Both the position numbers and the translations under genes were made by a program. 64,000 nucleotides of DNA from Humulus lupulus (taxonomy: Eukaryota > Streptophyta > Magnoliopsida > Rosales > Cannabaceae): contig NC_084794.1 of assembly GCF_963169125.1 (NCBI RefSeq), positions 116,722,358-116,786,357 on the forward strand. Reading direction: 5' to 3'. Position 1 is the stretch's first letter. Every line of letters begins with the position of its first letter. The notes beneath the pieces were generated by a model. The model worked only from the letters and a program-made list of their open reading frames with translations, made no database searches and was not told where the DNA came from. Below, piece after piece: positions 22,619-33,587 of the stretch.

Positions 22619-23189
22619 AACTAACTATCAAATCAACTGATAACTCTCTGCCCTCCACTGTCAATGTCAATGATCTGATCCATCTTCTGGATACTACTAA
22701 CTCCCCAATGGGTAATAAGGTTTTGAACCCCACAGTATAATAATCACATGGTCTACACAATCTATCAATAATTATACTAACAAAAGAATGTGTAGCACCA
22801 AAATCAATCAAAACAGTATAAGGGGTTCCAACACTAAAAAGCTGACTTGTAACTACTGAGGGACAAGCCTCATCTTCTGCCTGAGTCAACGCGAACACTT
22901 GAGTTGGGGCTGAGCTGTCCGCCTTCTTGGCTCTACCATTCTTGCTCTCGGGCAATCTTTCCTCAAGCGCCCCACTACTCCACATAAAAAGTAGGCTCTT
23001 GCCTGACACTCCCCTAGATGACACCTCTTGCATCTAGGGTACTCAGGAAAAGTCCTCTAGACCTCATTGCCGCCCTGGCGACCCATTGTAATACCACATG
23101 GTCTCCTGTCAGGGCCTGGAGCTGAGAAGGCATCAGGGGCCTTTCTTCTCTGATCACTAGGGCCTCCGCCCCTACCTGAACCCATAAAT
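22605..23189 (-). pseudogene. Chromovirus gag zinc knuckle and aspartic protease
   Basis: Next to the CACTA insertion the gag tail reads FMGSGRGGGPSDQRRKAPDA, then a decayed zinc knuckle CKRCHLGECQARAYF (23000-23035). Protease follows as VFALTQAEDE... LIDFGATHSFVS. The catalytic D-[ST]-G-A motif reads DFGA, with Ser replaced by Phe, so the protease is probably dead even without the frame breaks. The protease matures the polyprotein in working elements. Confidence 0.85.
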
Positions 23190-23600
23190 CACTACAAGAA
23201 AAAACAGTATTCATAACACTTAAAAACTGCTAACCGGGAGTATTGATAACGCTTCTGAAAATGCTAACATAGCCCCTGTTATTAAAAGTCCTATCTTTTC
23301 TATAACAGTATTTGAATGTTATGTTCGATGTTATCTTAAACTATTCAATAACACATTTTTATTTGCTATAATATTCAAATAATAACATTTAGTTAGAGTA
23401 TTTGATTATAAATTTGATGTTTAATCTTATATTTTTTGCATAACACTTTTCAACTGTTACATTTGATTATTTTGATAACATTTTTAGTTTATTATATTAT
23501 ATAAATCATAACGATTTGTTACGCTTATAATATGTTTCTAAATCATAACATATTAAAAGTCTAGTAATAAAATTTTGTTATTTTCATGTGGATAATATAT
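23190..23600. repeat. Subterminal repeats of the CACTA-like element
   Basis: The words ataacatttt, taacacttttcaactgtta, ataacaca and related forms recur in both orientations about every 20-60 bases. Such degenerate short repeats near the ends are where CACTA transposase binds in characterised elements. The function here is inferred. Confidence 0.55.
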
Positions 23601-24448
23601 TTTATTTTTATTTTGATAAGTATACTTACAAGGTTGTTTTTTTTATTAAAATATTTTTATTATTGTATTTTGATAAAAAATCAAAATTAATCATAAAATG
23701 TAATTCTCAATAGATTGATAAACCATAAGTATTACATTAAACAATAACTAATTCAAATCATGAATGTGTCTACTTCATGAGATCTTAGTTCTAACTTTAA
23801 GTTTAAAAGCATAACATAATAAAATTTTATAATCTTGAACATTTTTTACTTCAAAAAATAAAAAACAGAAACATTACAAGATACACAAAAGTAAATCATG
23901 CATGAAACTTGCTCCATCCTTCAATTCATCATCCTTTGTGCACTTGTCTTTGTTGTGAGTCCATTTGCTTAGCTACAACAAAATTTAAATAATTAATGCT
24001 TCAACTTAAAGTTAATAGTAAACTAACAGAGTACATAAAAAAAGTTGATTCATTATGCTCTTGTTTCCATTGTGACATCGGCTTGCTCAGCCACATAGGA
24101 AATTAAATGATTAATACTCCTCTACCATACAATGTGAAAAATACTCCTCTACCTAGATATTTACAATCTTGAAATACAAACAAACTCACACTCCCCCAAA
24201 CAACCTATAATATAGTTGCCATAAAGTTTAAATAGCTATTAGTAATCTTCCCTATCTCATAAATACTCAACACAGTCCAAAGGAACTAAATTGCATCAAC
24301 TAAACCAAACATACCAAATTCTTAATTAGAAACTTAGATCAAATACATTTATTTTGGCCAAATCTAGCAAACACTTTATAAATATATATTGATATAGTAA
24401 TGATACATTGATTATGTGATACTAAATTGAAATCTCCATAAAAAATAC

Positions 24449-24547
24449 CTCACAGAGATGTTCTTGCCTAGGTTCTTCCTTCCAGCAGAGGAGATATTGA
24501 TGTGGCTTGTGTGAGGAAGACAGAGATGTTCTTGCCTGGGTTCTTGC
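24449..24547 (-). other. Exon-like segment with a related copy at ~30464-30570
   Basis: On the minus strand an AG acceptor (caatttag) precedes 99 bases containing two copies of 'aggcaagaac(c/a)', ending GAG before a GTATTT donor. A related segment at about 30464-30570 (caagaacccaggc..., gcaggaacccaggcc...) ends GTGAG before GTAATT. Either the exon was duplicated in the element or both are leader exons. No protein match is recognised. Confidence 0.35.
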
Positions 24548-26544
24548 CTAAATTGAAATAGAATGTATGTTAGTTTAGTGAATCCAATAGATAGTATTTA
24601 TGTTACTTTGACTTAAATGCCTCTTTATTAGATAGCTCATACTCAAATGATTGTTTCAGCACAAAAATACCTGAAGAAATCTGATTTTTTTGTGTTATCA
24701 AACATATCACACTTTCAGCAGAAAAATAGAAAAGGAGAAATACAGAAAAAAGGGGAACTTAAAAGTACCATAAAACAATGAGCAATTAGTTTGACTTCAA
24801 CATTAAATAAGGAGAAAAAGGCTCAAAAATTCCCTGACCACATAATAGAGTTTCTAAACATGTGCAAAAAATATCCACTAGGGCAGCGAGGGTGGATGTT
24901 TCCATGGCAAGAAAGCTTCATGATTTAAGGGCATAGAGAAAAAAGCAAGCATAGGGTAAAAAGAAACAAAGATGTAGATTCAAATTAGTGGTACAGTAAG
25001 TTTTCTCTTCTTCTTTTATAATAACACATAAAAACTAAAATGCACTTTAGAACAAATATAGCAAAATTCTAAATAATAAATAAACAAATAAAGAGGGAAA
25101 ATTACTGAACAACAACACAAGGTTCAAAGAGAAACTAATTATCCTATTAGCACTTGAAATCTTCCCTTCTTTTTCTTTTGATTAAATTTTACTTGGTGCA
25201 ACAAAATTCCTAAAAAGAAGTCCTTTATATATATAATTTATACAAACCATTATAAAGCTACAGAGACAACAAAATCACTAGGAAAAACTAGAAACTATAG
25301 AGATAGAGGGACAACTTCAAGACAAACAAAACCAGGGGAAACATAAAACAAGGAAACATGGTGAAAACTACAAAAAAATGACAAGTAACAGACCATAAAC
25401 TTCCCATAACAACACCCCTATAAAACATAAGAGAGAATAAAGCTGACAACAAATAGAACAACATCAGAGCAGAAACAGAACTAAGAAAACTTAAGAAAAA
25501 ATAGGCTCCACAGAGAAGACATGACAGAAATGGCAAAATAGACCAATGATAGTCACTAAGGAGGGACAAGTCTAAGCAAAGATAGTACTTAATGATTTAC
25601 AACACATCAGCCATCTCACTCTCTAACTGACTCACAAAGTCTAAGCAACAATTTATTATAGAAAAGAAAAACAAAATTGAAACAATTGAAGCTATGAGTT
25701 ATTAGTCAATAAGCTCTAGAAACCATCAAAATGAAAAAGCAGAAGTATAGATCAATCAAGTATATATGATACAATATAATCAGGAAAAACAGTAAAGTGA
25801 AAACAGAGCATATACAATACAGTAAGAAATTATAGCATAAATAAATTGAAGATGAGTAAAATCCTAAAGCCTTCAGCCAATCCAAAATCCTAAAGCCTGT
25901 TTAGTATGGAAATATATTGGAACAACATAATTCAGCATATCATAATAATATGGCCAAGCTAAAAAACATCCAATTGATGTCGTTTGCATAAAGGGTGAAA
26001 TTCTAATTTATTAGTGGATCACCATCATCAAATTTGGAGAGCACCTATGAACCTACTTAATGGAACCAGAGTTTCACTCAAACATGAATCACTAGCAGAG
26101 ACCATAAATATGAGTGTTTTTCCTATCTACTCATTAGACCTATGAAAAACAATATGATAAGCTAAGCTGGAGTTATTCTTCGCTAGCTGCTCCCTATAGA
26201 CCTTAAACCAATAGACTGTTGTTGCTAGAAACATAGTGAGATCCTAGCATAGGACTTTTAAATTAAGAAATGAACACTGTACTCCTTGCAGTTGGATTAC
26301 AGTCAAATTTGAAATTCACAATCTGCAAGGAACATGAATTGAAAAGCTTCAAATATGTAGGGAGTAACTAACGTGCATAAAAAATTCAAGTGCGAACATA
26401 TAATATGTAAAAATAAATGTAAAGTACTTAATTTCTCATGCATGTTATGGCAATCGATAGTAATTGACACAAAACCAGAGCCATGATTATAATGCACTGA
26501 TTAAATAAAAAGGGGTCATGACTGCAATTCATTAACATACATCA
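24548..26544. other. CACTA interior without recognised coding sequence
   Basis: AT-rich, non-repetitive sequence. The 93-codon minus-strand frame at 25288-25569 is a run of Leu/Phe/Ser/Tyr without a domain and lies on poly-purine plus-strand DNA, so I do not call it a gene. Confidence 0.4.
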
Positions 26545-26612
26545 TAAATAATTCATTCCAGAATCTGTGATATGAGCTCCAAAAAGATCCAGGTGTGTCA
26601 ATTCAGTAAGAT
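26545..26612 (-). pseudogene. Captured LRR gene, downstream exon
   Basis: After an AG acceptor (gaattcag) the minus strand reads in phase with the 26823-26966 exon: NLTELTHLDLFGAHITDSGMNYL, then a TGA. This is one leucine-rich repeat of the plant RNI-like type (LTHLDLxGxxITDxG). The stop and the loss of a clear donor show decay. The source would be an ordinary host gene for an LRR protein; its role is not known from this fragment. Confidence 0.8.
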
Positions 26613-26822
26613 CTGAATTCACAATTGACTGACATTATTATTAACATCAGAGGCCCTGCTTACATGAGCACAGGGAATAAACTCAATATTTGAAATTAAA
26701 GGATAATAATGAAGAAAATAGTAAATTAGGAGAATCAAAGTTTGGCCTAATTTTAATAAGTACAGAGAAACACTAGTCAGAAATTAAGTGTAGAGACACT
26801 AAACTTGCATTAAAATACTTAC

Positions 26823-26966
26823 TCGTAAGATTTTCAAGTCCTTCGTCAGTAATTTGGCATGCATCCAAGTTAAGTGATTTAAGTGATGTTAATTTAGACA
26901 ACTTTTTCAAACCACCATTAGTTACTAATGTGAATGACAGATTCATATTCTCCAGATTAGTCAAAC
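26823..26966 (-). pseudogene. Captured LRR gene, exon with two leucine-rich repeats
   Basis: 144 bases, exactly two 24-residue repeats, bounded by AG (ctctttag) and GTAAGT. The reading is GLTNLENMNLSFTLVTNGGL then LTSLKSLNLDACQITDEGLENLT, with the LxxLxLxxxxITDxGL pattern of RNI-like/cysteine-containing LRRs. It joins the next exon in frame. The protein class matches plant LRR family members that lack kinase and NBS domains. There are no stops inside this exon. It lies in the middle of the CACTA-like element, in the minus orientation. Confidence 0.88.
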
Positions 26967-27001
26967 CTAAAGAGTAAGCAAGAAATATAAAAATCAGCAG
27001 A

Positions 27002-27078
27002 TGCCAATGTATACTACTATCTATATTGAAACATGTCTAGTGTTTCTTAAGCCAATGTATACTACTATCTATATTGTC
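27002..27078. repeat. Two-copy 49-bp tandem repeat
   Basis: The word gccaatgtatactactatct followed by atattg occurs at about 27002 and again 49 bases later. It falls in the intron region just upstream of the LRR exon. Confidence 0.7.
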
Positions 27079-27470
27079 ACTATCCAACAAAAATTAATGA
27101 TCATTGTTCATACAAGTAAATACATATCAAAACCAGAATCAATATCAAGAAGCACATCATCTAGGTCATGCATTGAGAATCACCTTGAATATTTCCTGAC
27201 CAAATATATTTGTGCAATTAATACAATACAACTTCCAAATGTATAATAAATTTACAATAATAAACTTAGGCAATAAAATATTAAACTACAAAAATACTAT
27301 CAAAAGTACAAAAGCTACAAGAGAAGGATGTATTATCACAATAGCTTCGAATATATACAATCTCACATAAAACCTTAAGCACATAAAAAAACCAAATTGG
27401 ACATAACTTAAATCAAGATCAAATAATAGAGCTCCATAATATATACAAGAATGTAAAAAATTGCTTATAC

Positions 27471-27563
27471 CTATAAGCAAAGGGGAAACAACATTTGCCA
27501 AGTCCATCTTCACACCGTTTAGAGCCCCAAGCATATGTATCCTAGCAATTATTCTCATTAGTC
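27471..27563 (-). other. Exon-like segment, unidentified
   Basis: 93 bases between AG (cttttgtag) and GTATAAG on the minus strand, open in the frame that reads LMRIIARIHMLGALNGVKMD and on to LANVVSPLLIG. It looks like coding sequence by composition compared with the surrounding introns. I do not recognise the protein, and it does not show LRR spacing. Confidence 0.4.
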
Positions 27564-28489
27564 CTACAAAAGTAAAGTGGTAAAAGCTCTGTTAATATTT
27601 AAATGAATCAATGGCAAACAAATAAAAAGGTACACAAATATTACTATAAAGAACACATTGAGTTGTGGCACAGAACAATAAATGGAAAAAATGATTTAAA
27701 TGAACTCAATCTATTTTCAAATGGAGAACAATTATACCGTAACTACTTAATGAGAGGAGTTCAAATCTTTTTTATCTTATTTTCATCGACTAGCCCTATA
27801 TCCCTAGATCCTCTCAAAAGTTTGTTCTCTGTCACTTCCAGACAATGTTGATATAACTATTTTATACAATGGATTAAATGTGTACTAATTTTGACTCACA
27901 ATATGATAGCTACCCTTTTAATTTCCTTATAATTAATTTATTACTTGTAAAGAAAACAATGTTAAAAATTGTAGAATAATAAAAGCACATGAATTGAGAT
28001 CAATCTTCAAATCCAGCATTCGTACCCCATTTCTCACAAATAACATACTTTTTCTTTTTTACTTTTAAGTAATTTAATAGAAGCTTAAGTTCTGAGAACA
28101 TATTTAAGTACTGTTCAAATATGCCTTTAAGCCATAAAAACACACACAGCAGTACATATAAAGAGAAATTAAAGAAAAAATCAGTTGATCTTCTGACACA
28201 CACATCAATACATATTTAAGTAGTGTTTTGCTTAACGAAACTACTATAAACATTACTCCATTTAGATAATGGCCAAAAACAGAACCATTGTACTTTTGAA
28301 TTGATTTTATTCTCATTGAATGTACATGGATATTTTTGCATCGAACACCCTAAAAAAAAGCCAGTCCAAACAGTGAGAAAAATGAGTGCCCATCTGGAAT
28401 TCGTATACCATTATAAAAGAAAAGTATGAAAAAATTATAATTTACACAACATTTACGATGGTAATCTGCAATAACAGGAATTCATATAC

Positions 28490-28556
28490 CTGTTTCCATT
28501 TCTTCCATAGGTCCATGTGTAATCCCCTTTGCAATAAAGACATTTTCTTATGAATC
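28490..28556 (-). other. Possible small exon, unidentified
   Basis: 67 bases between AG (tcctag) and GTATATG on the minus strand. More than one frame is open (one contains ITHGPMEEMETG), so the coding frame cannot be decided. Included only because borders and composition fit an exon. Confidence 0.25.
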
Positions 28557-30463
28557 CTAGGATTTGATTTTGAGACCAAAAGACAAACAAGCATTCATTT
28601 ATAAGCACTTTCAAAGCCTAGAAAACTGTAGACGTCTAGAACATCCTAAAAATTACTCAGACGTGGTAAGGAATCCAATGTACAAATTTTAAATTTAATT
28701 TCCCTTAAAACCAAATAGATTATTACATAGATATGCATGAACCTCATATGAGATTTACGTTGCTTGTTATTATTAAACTAAATCTTTAAATTCTAACCAC
28801 TGTGCATGCAATTTAAATCTATGCGACATTGGCCAACTGCATAATGTTTTTCTATTTGGTGTTTTTAATAGTTTGGGATTGGGACCCCATTAGTTTTCTA
28901 TTAAATCACTCCTTATAAGCCATCTTACAAGCATTCTTATGTAATAGACAATATAATGAACCCAAGACCTGCAATTTTTCAGTGTAAAGAACTAAGACAA
29001 GAATTCCAGGTTTTTAGACAGATATAAAAAATCAAATTAAAGCACTGCCAAAATCTCAAATTAAACCAAAAACTTCTATATTGTCAGGTCACTGAAAAAG
29101 ATAAGATACTGGGACCCAAATGAAAAATACACCATGACCCTTTACTTTAGCCAAAACTACATTAAGACCCTGACACCTCTTAAAATGGAAAATGGTTATA
29201 GAGACCTCCTCAATTAGTCAAAGGTTTGATGATGTGTCTAAGAACAAAAATTATGTAAAAGTAAACCACATGTCTCTTCATTGGATTTTTCCATCAAAGG
29301 CTTTTGAATATGTTCATTTTTTTTTACTAGGAATCCTTGCCTAACTTTAAAATATTTGGGACAAAAAAATTATAGCAGTTGCTATATAGTACAGTGCTTG
29401 TAATTTGATTTCATTTTATCTCAGTTTTTGGCTCTCTGTTTTCCTTCTATTTGTTTTTTTTAATGCAAACATGTTGTTAAATTATAGGTAAAGAAAAAAA
29501 AAATTAAAACATTAAGGAGGTGAAACTCATGCAAGCAACATCTATAAAAAATAATTTTTTTTTTAAAAAAAAAGATGAGAAAACTAAAGTCCCAAATGAT
29601 ACAATAATACAAGATCACTATAGTACTTCAACATCCATTGCTTCATCTGTTAATGCAGCCACTATAAAGACAACACCTAACAAACCCTCAACAACCAGAG
29701 TTATATCTTTCTATAATGCACTTTCAGCTATGCCCTTGAGACGTGAAAATTTATAGAAAATATTTGTGTGATATTGAAAATGTAACACCGAACACATAGT
29801 GAAGATGTGTTTTGGCTTTGCCATAAACATAAAATGAGATAAAATCCAATCAAAGTAACTTTGCTTTCCCAAATTATAAAAGCTATAACTATAGTGGATG
29901 GTTATCTAACAAGTGATTGTCAATACCACCCAAAGATATAAACCATGTTTGATTTTCTTTGTATTCTATATCATGATATATTTTGTCTATATTCAAGGAA
30001 GTCCAAAAATTTGTATAAGCCTGACTGTTAGTAAAAAAGAAAAAATAAAATAAAAATTCAAAAAATTAATAAATACAGAGATAGAGCAATAAGGTTGAAC
30101 TGCGGTCTCTAAACATTTCTTGTGAGGAAGCACTTCCTTTTCAGAATAAAGAATGTAAATGTATTGTGAAACCTACTATATTCTAACAGAAATGTGCAAG
30201 CATTCAGCAACAATAAGCGAACAAACATAAAAAAGTATTAGGCAAAGTTCCTAGATTTACCTTAAATTAGCAGAGAAAGATGGTTTGAAGTGAGGAGTAG
30301 AATCAACGTGCAAGAGATTTCTCGACATGAAAATGCAAAAGGAAAAGCCGAATTTAATTCAAAAATGCATTAATGCATCAACTCACAGTTTCGAATACAC
30401 ATATATATATATACATATACATTGATGATCTGATTTGAAATTGAAATCTAAATTAAAAATTAC
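28557..30463. other. CACTA interior without recognised coding sequence
   Basis: AT-rich. A 78-codon plus-strand frame (29520-29756) has a Lys/Ser/Thr-rich composition and no domain. Nothing else is recognised. Confidence 0.4.
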
Positions 30464-31384
30464 CTCACTGTTTCGAATACTCTGGCCTGGGTTCCTGCTT
30501 CTAGCAGGTGAGTTAGCAAGCGCACGACTCGTGAGAGAGATGCCTGGGTTCTTGCTTTGTAGTAGTCCAAATATGTTTGATGTTCAATTGTACTTTGTAG
30601 TCCAAATATGTTTTTTTTTTGTATGAACCGATCAGCCTCCAAGAAGAAAGCATTAGCACGTCATTAATAAAAAAAATAGCCTACACAACAAACCCAAAAT
30701 TATAAACTCAAGAACTGGAAAGATGGTCTTGACATTCTGAATGAACCACCCTTAACAAGTCTATGCTACTAAATTAATGAAGAATTGCATAGTTAAATTC
30801 GCATAAAGAGCATAAACAATCAATGAATGAGCACATGTCCACTGAGAATAAATATATCTTGATGATTTTCCTTTTATCTGGGGTTTGAGAGCACTAAGTT
30901 TTCCCAAAAATTTAAGTATGTTTAATCCAAATCACATCAACCTGAAGTGATTATTACATTATCAAGTACCATAACTCATGTTGCTTAAAGTAAACTATCA
31001 TCATTATAAACGACATATTCAGACACAAAAACAAAGGCACTGCTGAAACGAGTAGAACAAAAATGATCAAAGGCCCAAATTCAAAACATGTTTTAATGAT
31101 CAGAAATGGAGTTTTCAAAATGCACATCATTATAAAAAATTAAATGCAACAAAGGAAATAATATCATCTCAAACACCTGACATGTTTTTCAAAGTTAGGC
31201 CATAATTTGCCCACAAATTATTTTCATCAGAACTACCTTTTATCGTTGAGGAAACATGGTGCCCAATAAGTCCATCATATTTAAGGTCTTACGGCAAAAA
31301 AAAAAAACAAGAAACTTCCTACATTGATTATTGGTTGAGAAAAGATTATCAATATACATTATAGACTATTAACTTGGAACTAAC

Positions 31385-31590
31385 CTGGTACAAGACCACC
31401 TTGATGACTAATACCACGTTTCACATCTTTAAGCTGCAAAGGAAGCACTTGATACTCCAACTTTGGTAGCCAAGACCCAATATTCTGTCATTTCAACCCA
31501 TGAATCTCAGCCCCACCGACAAAAACATCTCCTTCAGAAAACTCTGTCATCATGCCTTGAGCATCACATGATCGACTCAAAACCATATAT
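31385..31590 (-). pseudogene. Captured exon of an unidentified gene
   Basis: On the minus strand the frame reads CDAQGMMTEFSEGDVFVGGA, EIHGLK, then a TGA (probably an old TGG), then QNIGSWLPKLEYQVLPLQLK and DVKRGISHQGGLVPG, ending at a GTTAGT donor (CCAG|GT). Composition and continuity across ~65 codons strongly suggest former coding sequence. I cannot assign a family. It lies between the GA-rich leader and the LRR exons, in the same orientation. Confidence 0.5.
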
Positions 31591-31686
31591 GTATTACTTT
31601 TCCTCAAACTCAATCTCAAATTAAATCAATGCAAAACTCAAAACAATTATCAAACCCATAAATGTTGTAGAATAACCTCACTAAAG

Positions 31687-31815
31687 TCAAACCCGTCGAA
31701 TAAACTTCCACCGCAAGCACCGTCGCACCCACGAGCGAGCCACGCCGTAGACCCACGAGTCAAGCCTCCCTATCACACGACCCAAGTCGTGGGCCTCCAC
31801 CACCTTGTTACACAC
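31687..31815 (-). other. Possible exon downstream of a CT/GA-rich leader
   Basis: After an AG acceptor (tgttgcag) the minus strand is open for 42 codons (VCNKVVEAHDLGRVIGRLDS, then WVYGVARSWVRRCLRWKF) to a TGA. It is GC-richer than its surroundings. Upstream (31830-32080) is a pyrimidine-rich stretch on this strand, like many plant 5' leaders. It may be the first part of a transcript made by the element. Function unknown. Confidence 0.35.
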
Positions 31816-32301
31816 CTGCAACAAACAGAGAGAAAGAAAGAAAGATTGAACGATAGAGTAGCTCAGAGAGAAAGATAGAGCGAGAGAGAGTTACAGTTGA
31901 AGAATGATGTCATCGCACTGTCCCTTTCCAAAGCTAGTTTCCGAGAGAAGCCCCTGCACACTTCCATTCACCCGTCGACCATGTGAAAGAAATAGAGGGA
32001 GAAGAACAGAGAGAAAAGAGATCGAGAGAGAGACTGAACATAGGAGAGAGTCGGAGCGGTTAGGGCAGAGAGGTTCCATTTCAGAAAGAGAGCTTTTTGT
32101 TTTTCTTTTGTTTTCTGATTTTATAGAATCAGAATGTGAATTAAAAGGAGGGGACGAAGTAAAGGCGCGATATTACTAATTTATTTGGTGCCTGAATTTC
32201 ATTTGCTGTTTTACTCCGTGTATTTATTCACTTACTCAACAATAACGTTTTAAAAATTATGCTATATTTTACCGTAATATTTAGTCATATTTTTTGTAGT
32301 G

Positions 32302-33153
32302 TTAATGGAGGTCCCACCCCCTAATGTCTCTCCTGGCTGCATTATCCTGCCAGATCTTGTTCTCTGCGCTCTCAGCTGTGAGCGCCTTCTCAACCACCTA
32401 TGCATAAGCAGTCACTCCTGGCATAGTGGTAATACGAACATCAAGGGCTATCCTAGGTTGTAGCCCCTAGAGAAACCTCTCCCTTCTAGTCCCATCAGTG
32501 GGCACCAGTTCCATTCAAACTTTGCCAATCTGTCAAACTTTAAGGCATATCCAGTCACTGGCAAACTTCCCTGAAACGACTTGTTGAACTCTTAAGCTTT
32601 TGCAGCCCTAATGGCATCATTATAGTAATTTTCATTGAACAGAATCTAAAACTCTTCCCAACTCAGGGCATTAACATTCCTGGTCTGGGATATCACATCC
32701 CACCAAATTCGGGCATCCTCCCGAAATATATATGTGGCACAAGCCACCCTCTCATTACCAAACACCCTCATAAATTCTAGGATGTTGGTAACCATGCTCA
32801 TCCACTACTCGGCCTTGGCCGGATCTGTACTACCCTTAAAAACTAGAAGGTGCTGTTTCTTGAACCTTTCATAAAGAGGTTCCCTTTTATTCCCATTCTT
32901 TGGCGGCTGCTTAGCTGTTGGCATCATTACAGGCGGTGCCTCTGGCAAGATGTTCCCTGTAGAAACTTGTTGTCTTAGGAGGCGTATTTCTTCTTCCTAC
33001 ATCATTACCCTGGCTTGCAAATCAGCAATCAACTGTTGCTAGTTCTCAGGAGCTAGTTGAGGGGTCTGACCTTAGTCATTATCCTAACCCTGTCTATTGT
33101 TCTGGCTTTGATCATCCTGCCCAGTTGATAAATCTACCTGTCTTGGAAGCATA
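32302..33153 (-). pseudogene. Chromovirus gag, N-terminal and central part
   Basis: Starting at ATG 33151-33153 (MLPRQVDLSTGQ) the minus strand passes several stops and reaches the Retrotrans_gag core: FKKQHLLVFKGSTDPAKAE, FMRVFGNERVACATYIFRED, ARIWWDVISQTRNVNALSWE, FNENYYNDAIRAAKA and FNKSFQGSLPVTGYALKFDR. It continues in another frame to TAYA-VVEKALTAESAENK, and the CACTA-like element then splits it at 32301. The order and residues fit Tekay-type gag. It would have formed particles but is inactive. Confidence 0.87.
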
Positions 33154-33572
33154 CTTTCAACTTATACCTTGCTGTAATAGTCAATGTGGCCAGTTAGGTA
33201 GTGATAACTAAACCTATTATCGCCTCACGGTCCAAGATCAAGTAGAAACTCATCGACGTTCAACAATCATGTTAATAAGCATGTCGATTCATAAACATAA
33301 CAGTTAACATTTAACACTTAGAAATTTACAATTAATAATGCTAATAAGCATGTTCTAGCATATTAGTGCTATTAAGCACCTTCTTGCTCATCATGCAGTA
33401 GTCAAGGGCCATCCCTATCAGTGTATCTCATGCATGTAGGTAAAGCATTTACATTCTATTTAAGCAGTTAAACACATAACCACATAAATAGTTACCGAAC
33501 CATGAGTCGAGCATGTCTTCAGTGGTGAGTGTACATGCCCAGGAAGTCTACAGGAACCCTAAACCTTGGGAC

Positions 33573-33584
33573 GCTCTGATACCA
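33573..33584 (-). other. Primer-binding site, initiator tRNA-Met type
   Basis: The minus strand reads TGGTATCAGAGC three bases after the end of the 5' LTR, the standard 12-base complement to the 3' end of plant initiator methionine tRNA. Confidence 0.9.
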
Positions 33585-33587
33585 AGT

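Larger units (their letters stand above)
23190..32301 (-). mobile_element. Large CACTA-like element with captured gene exons, 9.1 kb
   Basis: It begins CACTACAAGAAAAAAC (23190) and ends ...TATTTTTTGTAGTG (32301). The two ends are inverted complements for about 15 bases, and gag of the chromovirus continues on both sides. The target duplication is imperfect: aat before the left end, and tt then aat after the right end. The left subterminal ~400 bases repeat words built on ataaca(t/c)tttt. No TNP2-type transposase or C48 gene is visible, so it looks non-autonomous. It carries several exon-like segments on the minus strand, including part of a leucine-rich-repeat gene, and a GA-rich possible leader at 31830-32080. 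Confidence 0.78.

Noticed and set aside
25288..25569. 93-codon hydrophobic minus-strand frame
   Set aside because: Low-complexity Leu/Phe/Ser/Tyr translation of purine-rich plus-strand DNA.
29520..29756. 78-codon plus-strand frame in the CACTA-like element with an upstream aggaggtga
   Set aside because: Bacterial-type ribosome site is irrelevant in a plant; no domain.
31891..32179. Frames in the GA-rich tract
   Set aside because: Arise from simple GA/CT repeats; more likely a leader region.
23187..32306. Perfect 3-bp target duplication for the large CACTA-like element
   Set aside because: Left flank aat and right flank tta do not match directly; aat appears only after two extra bases, so it is reported as imperfect.
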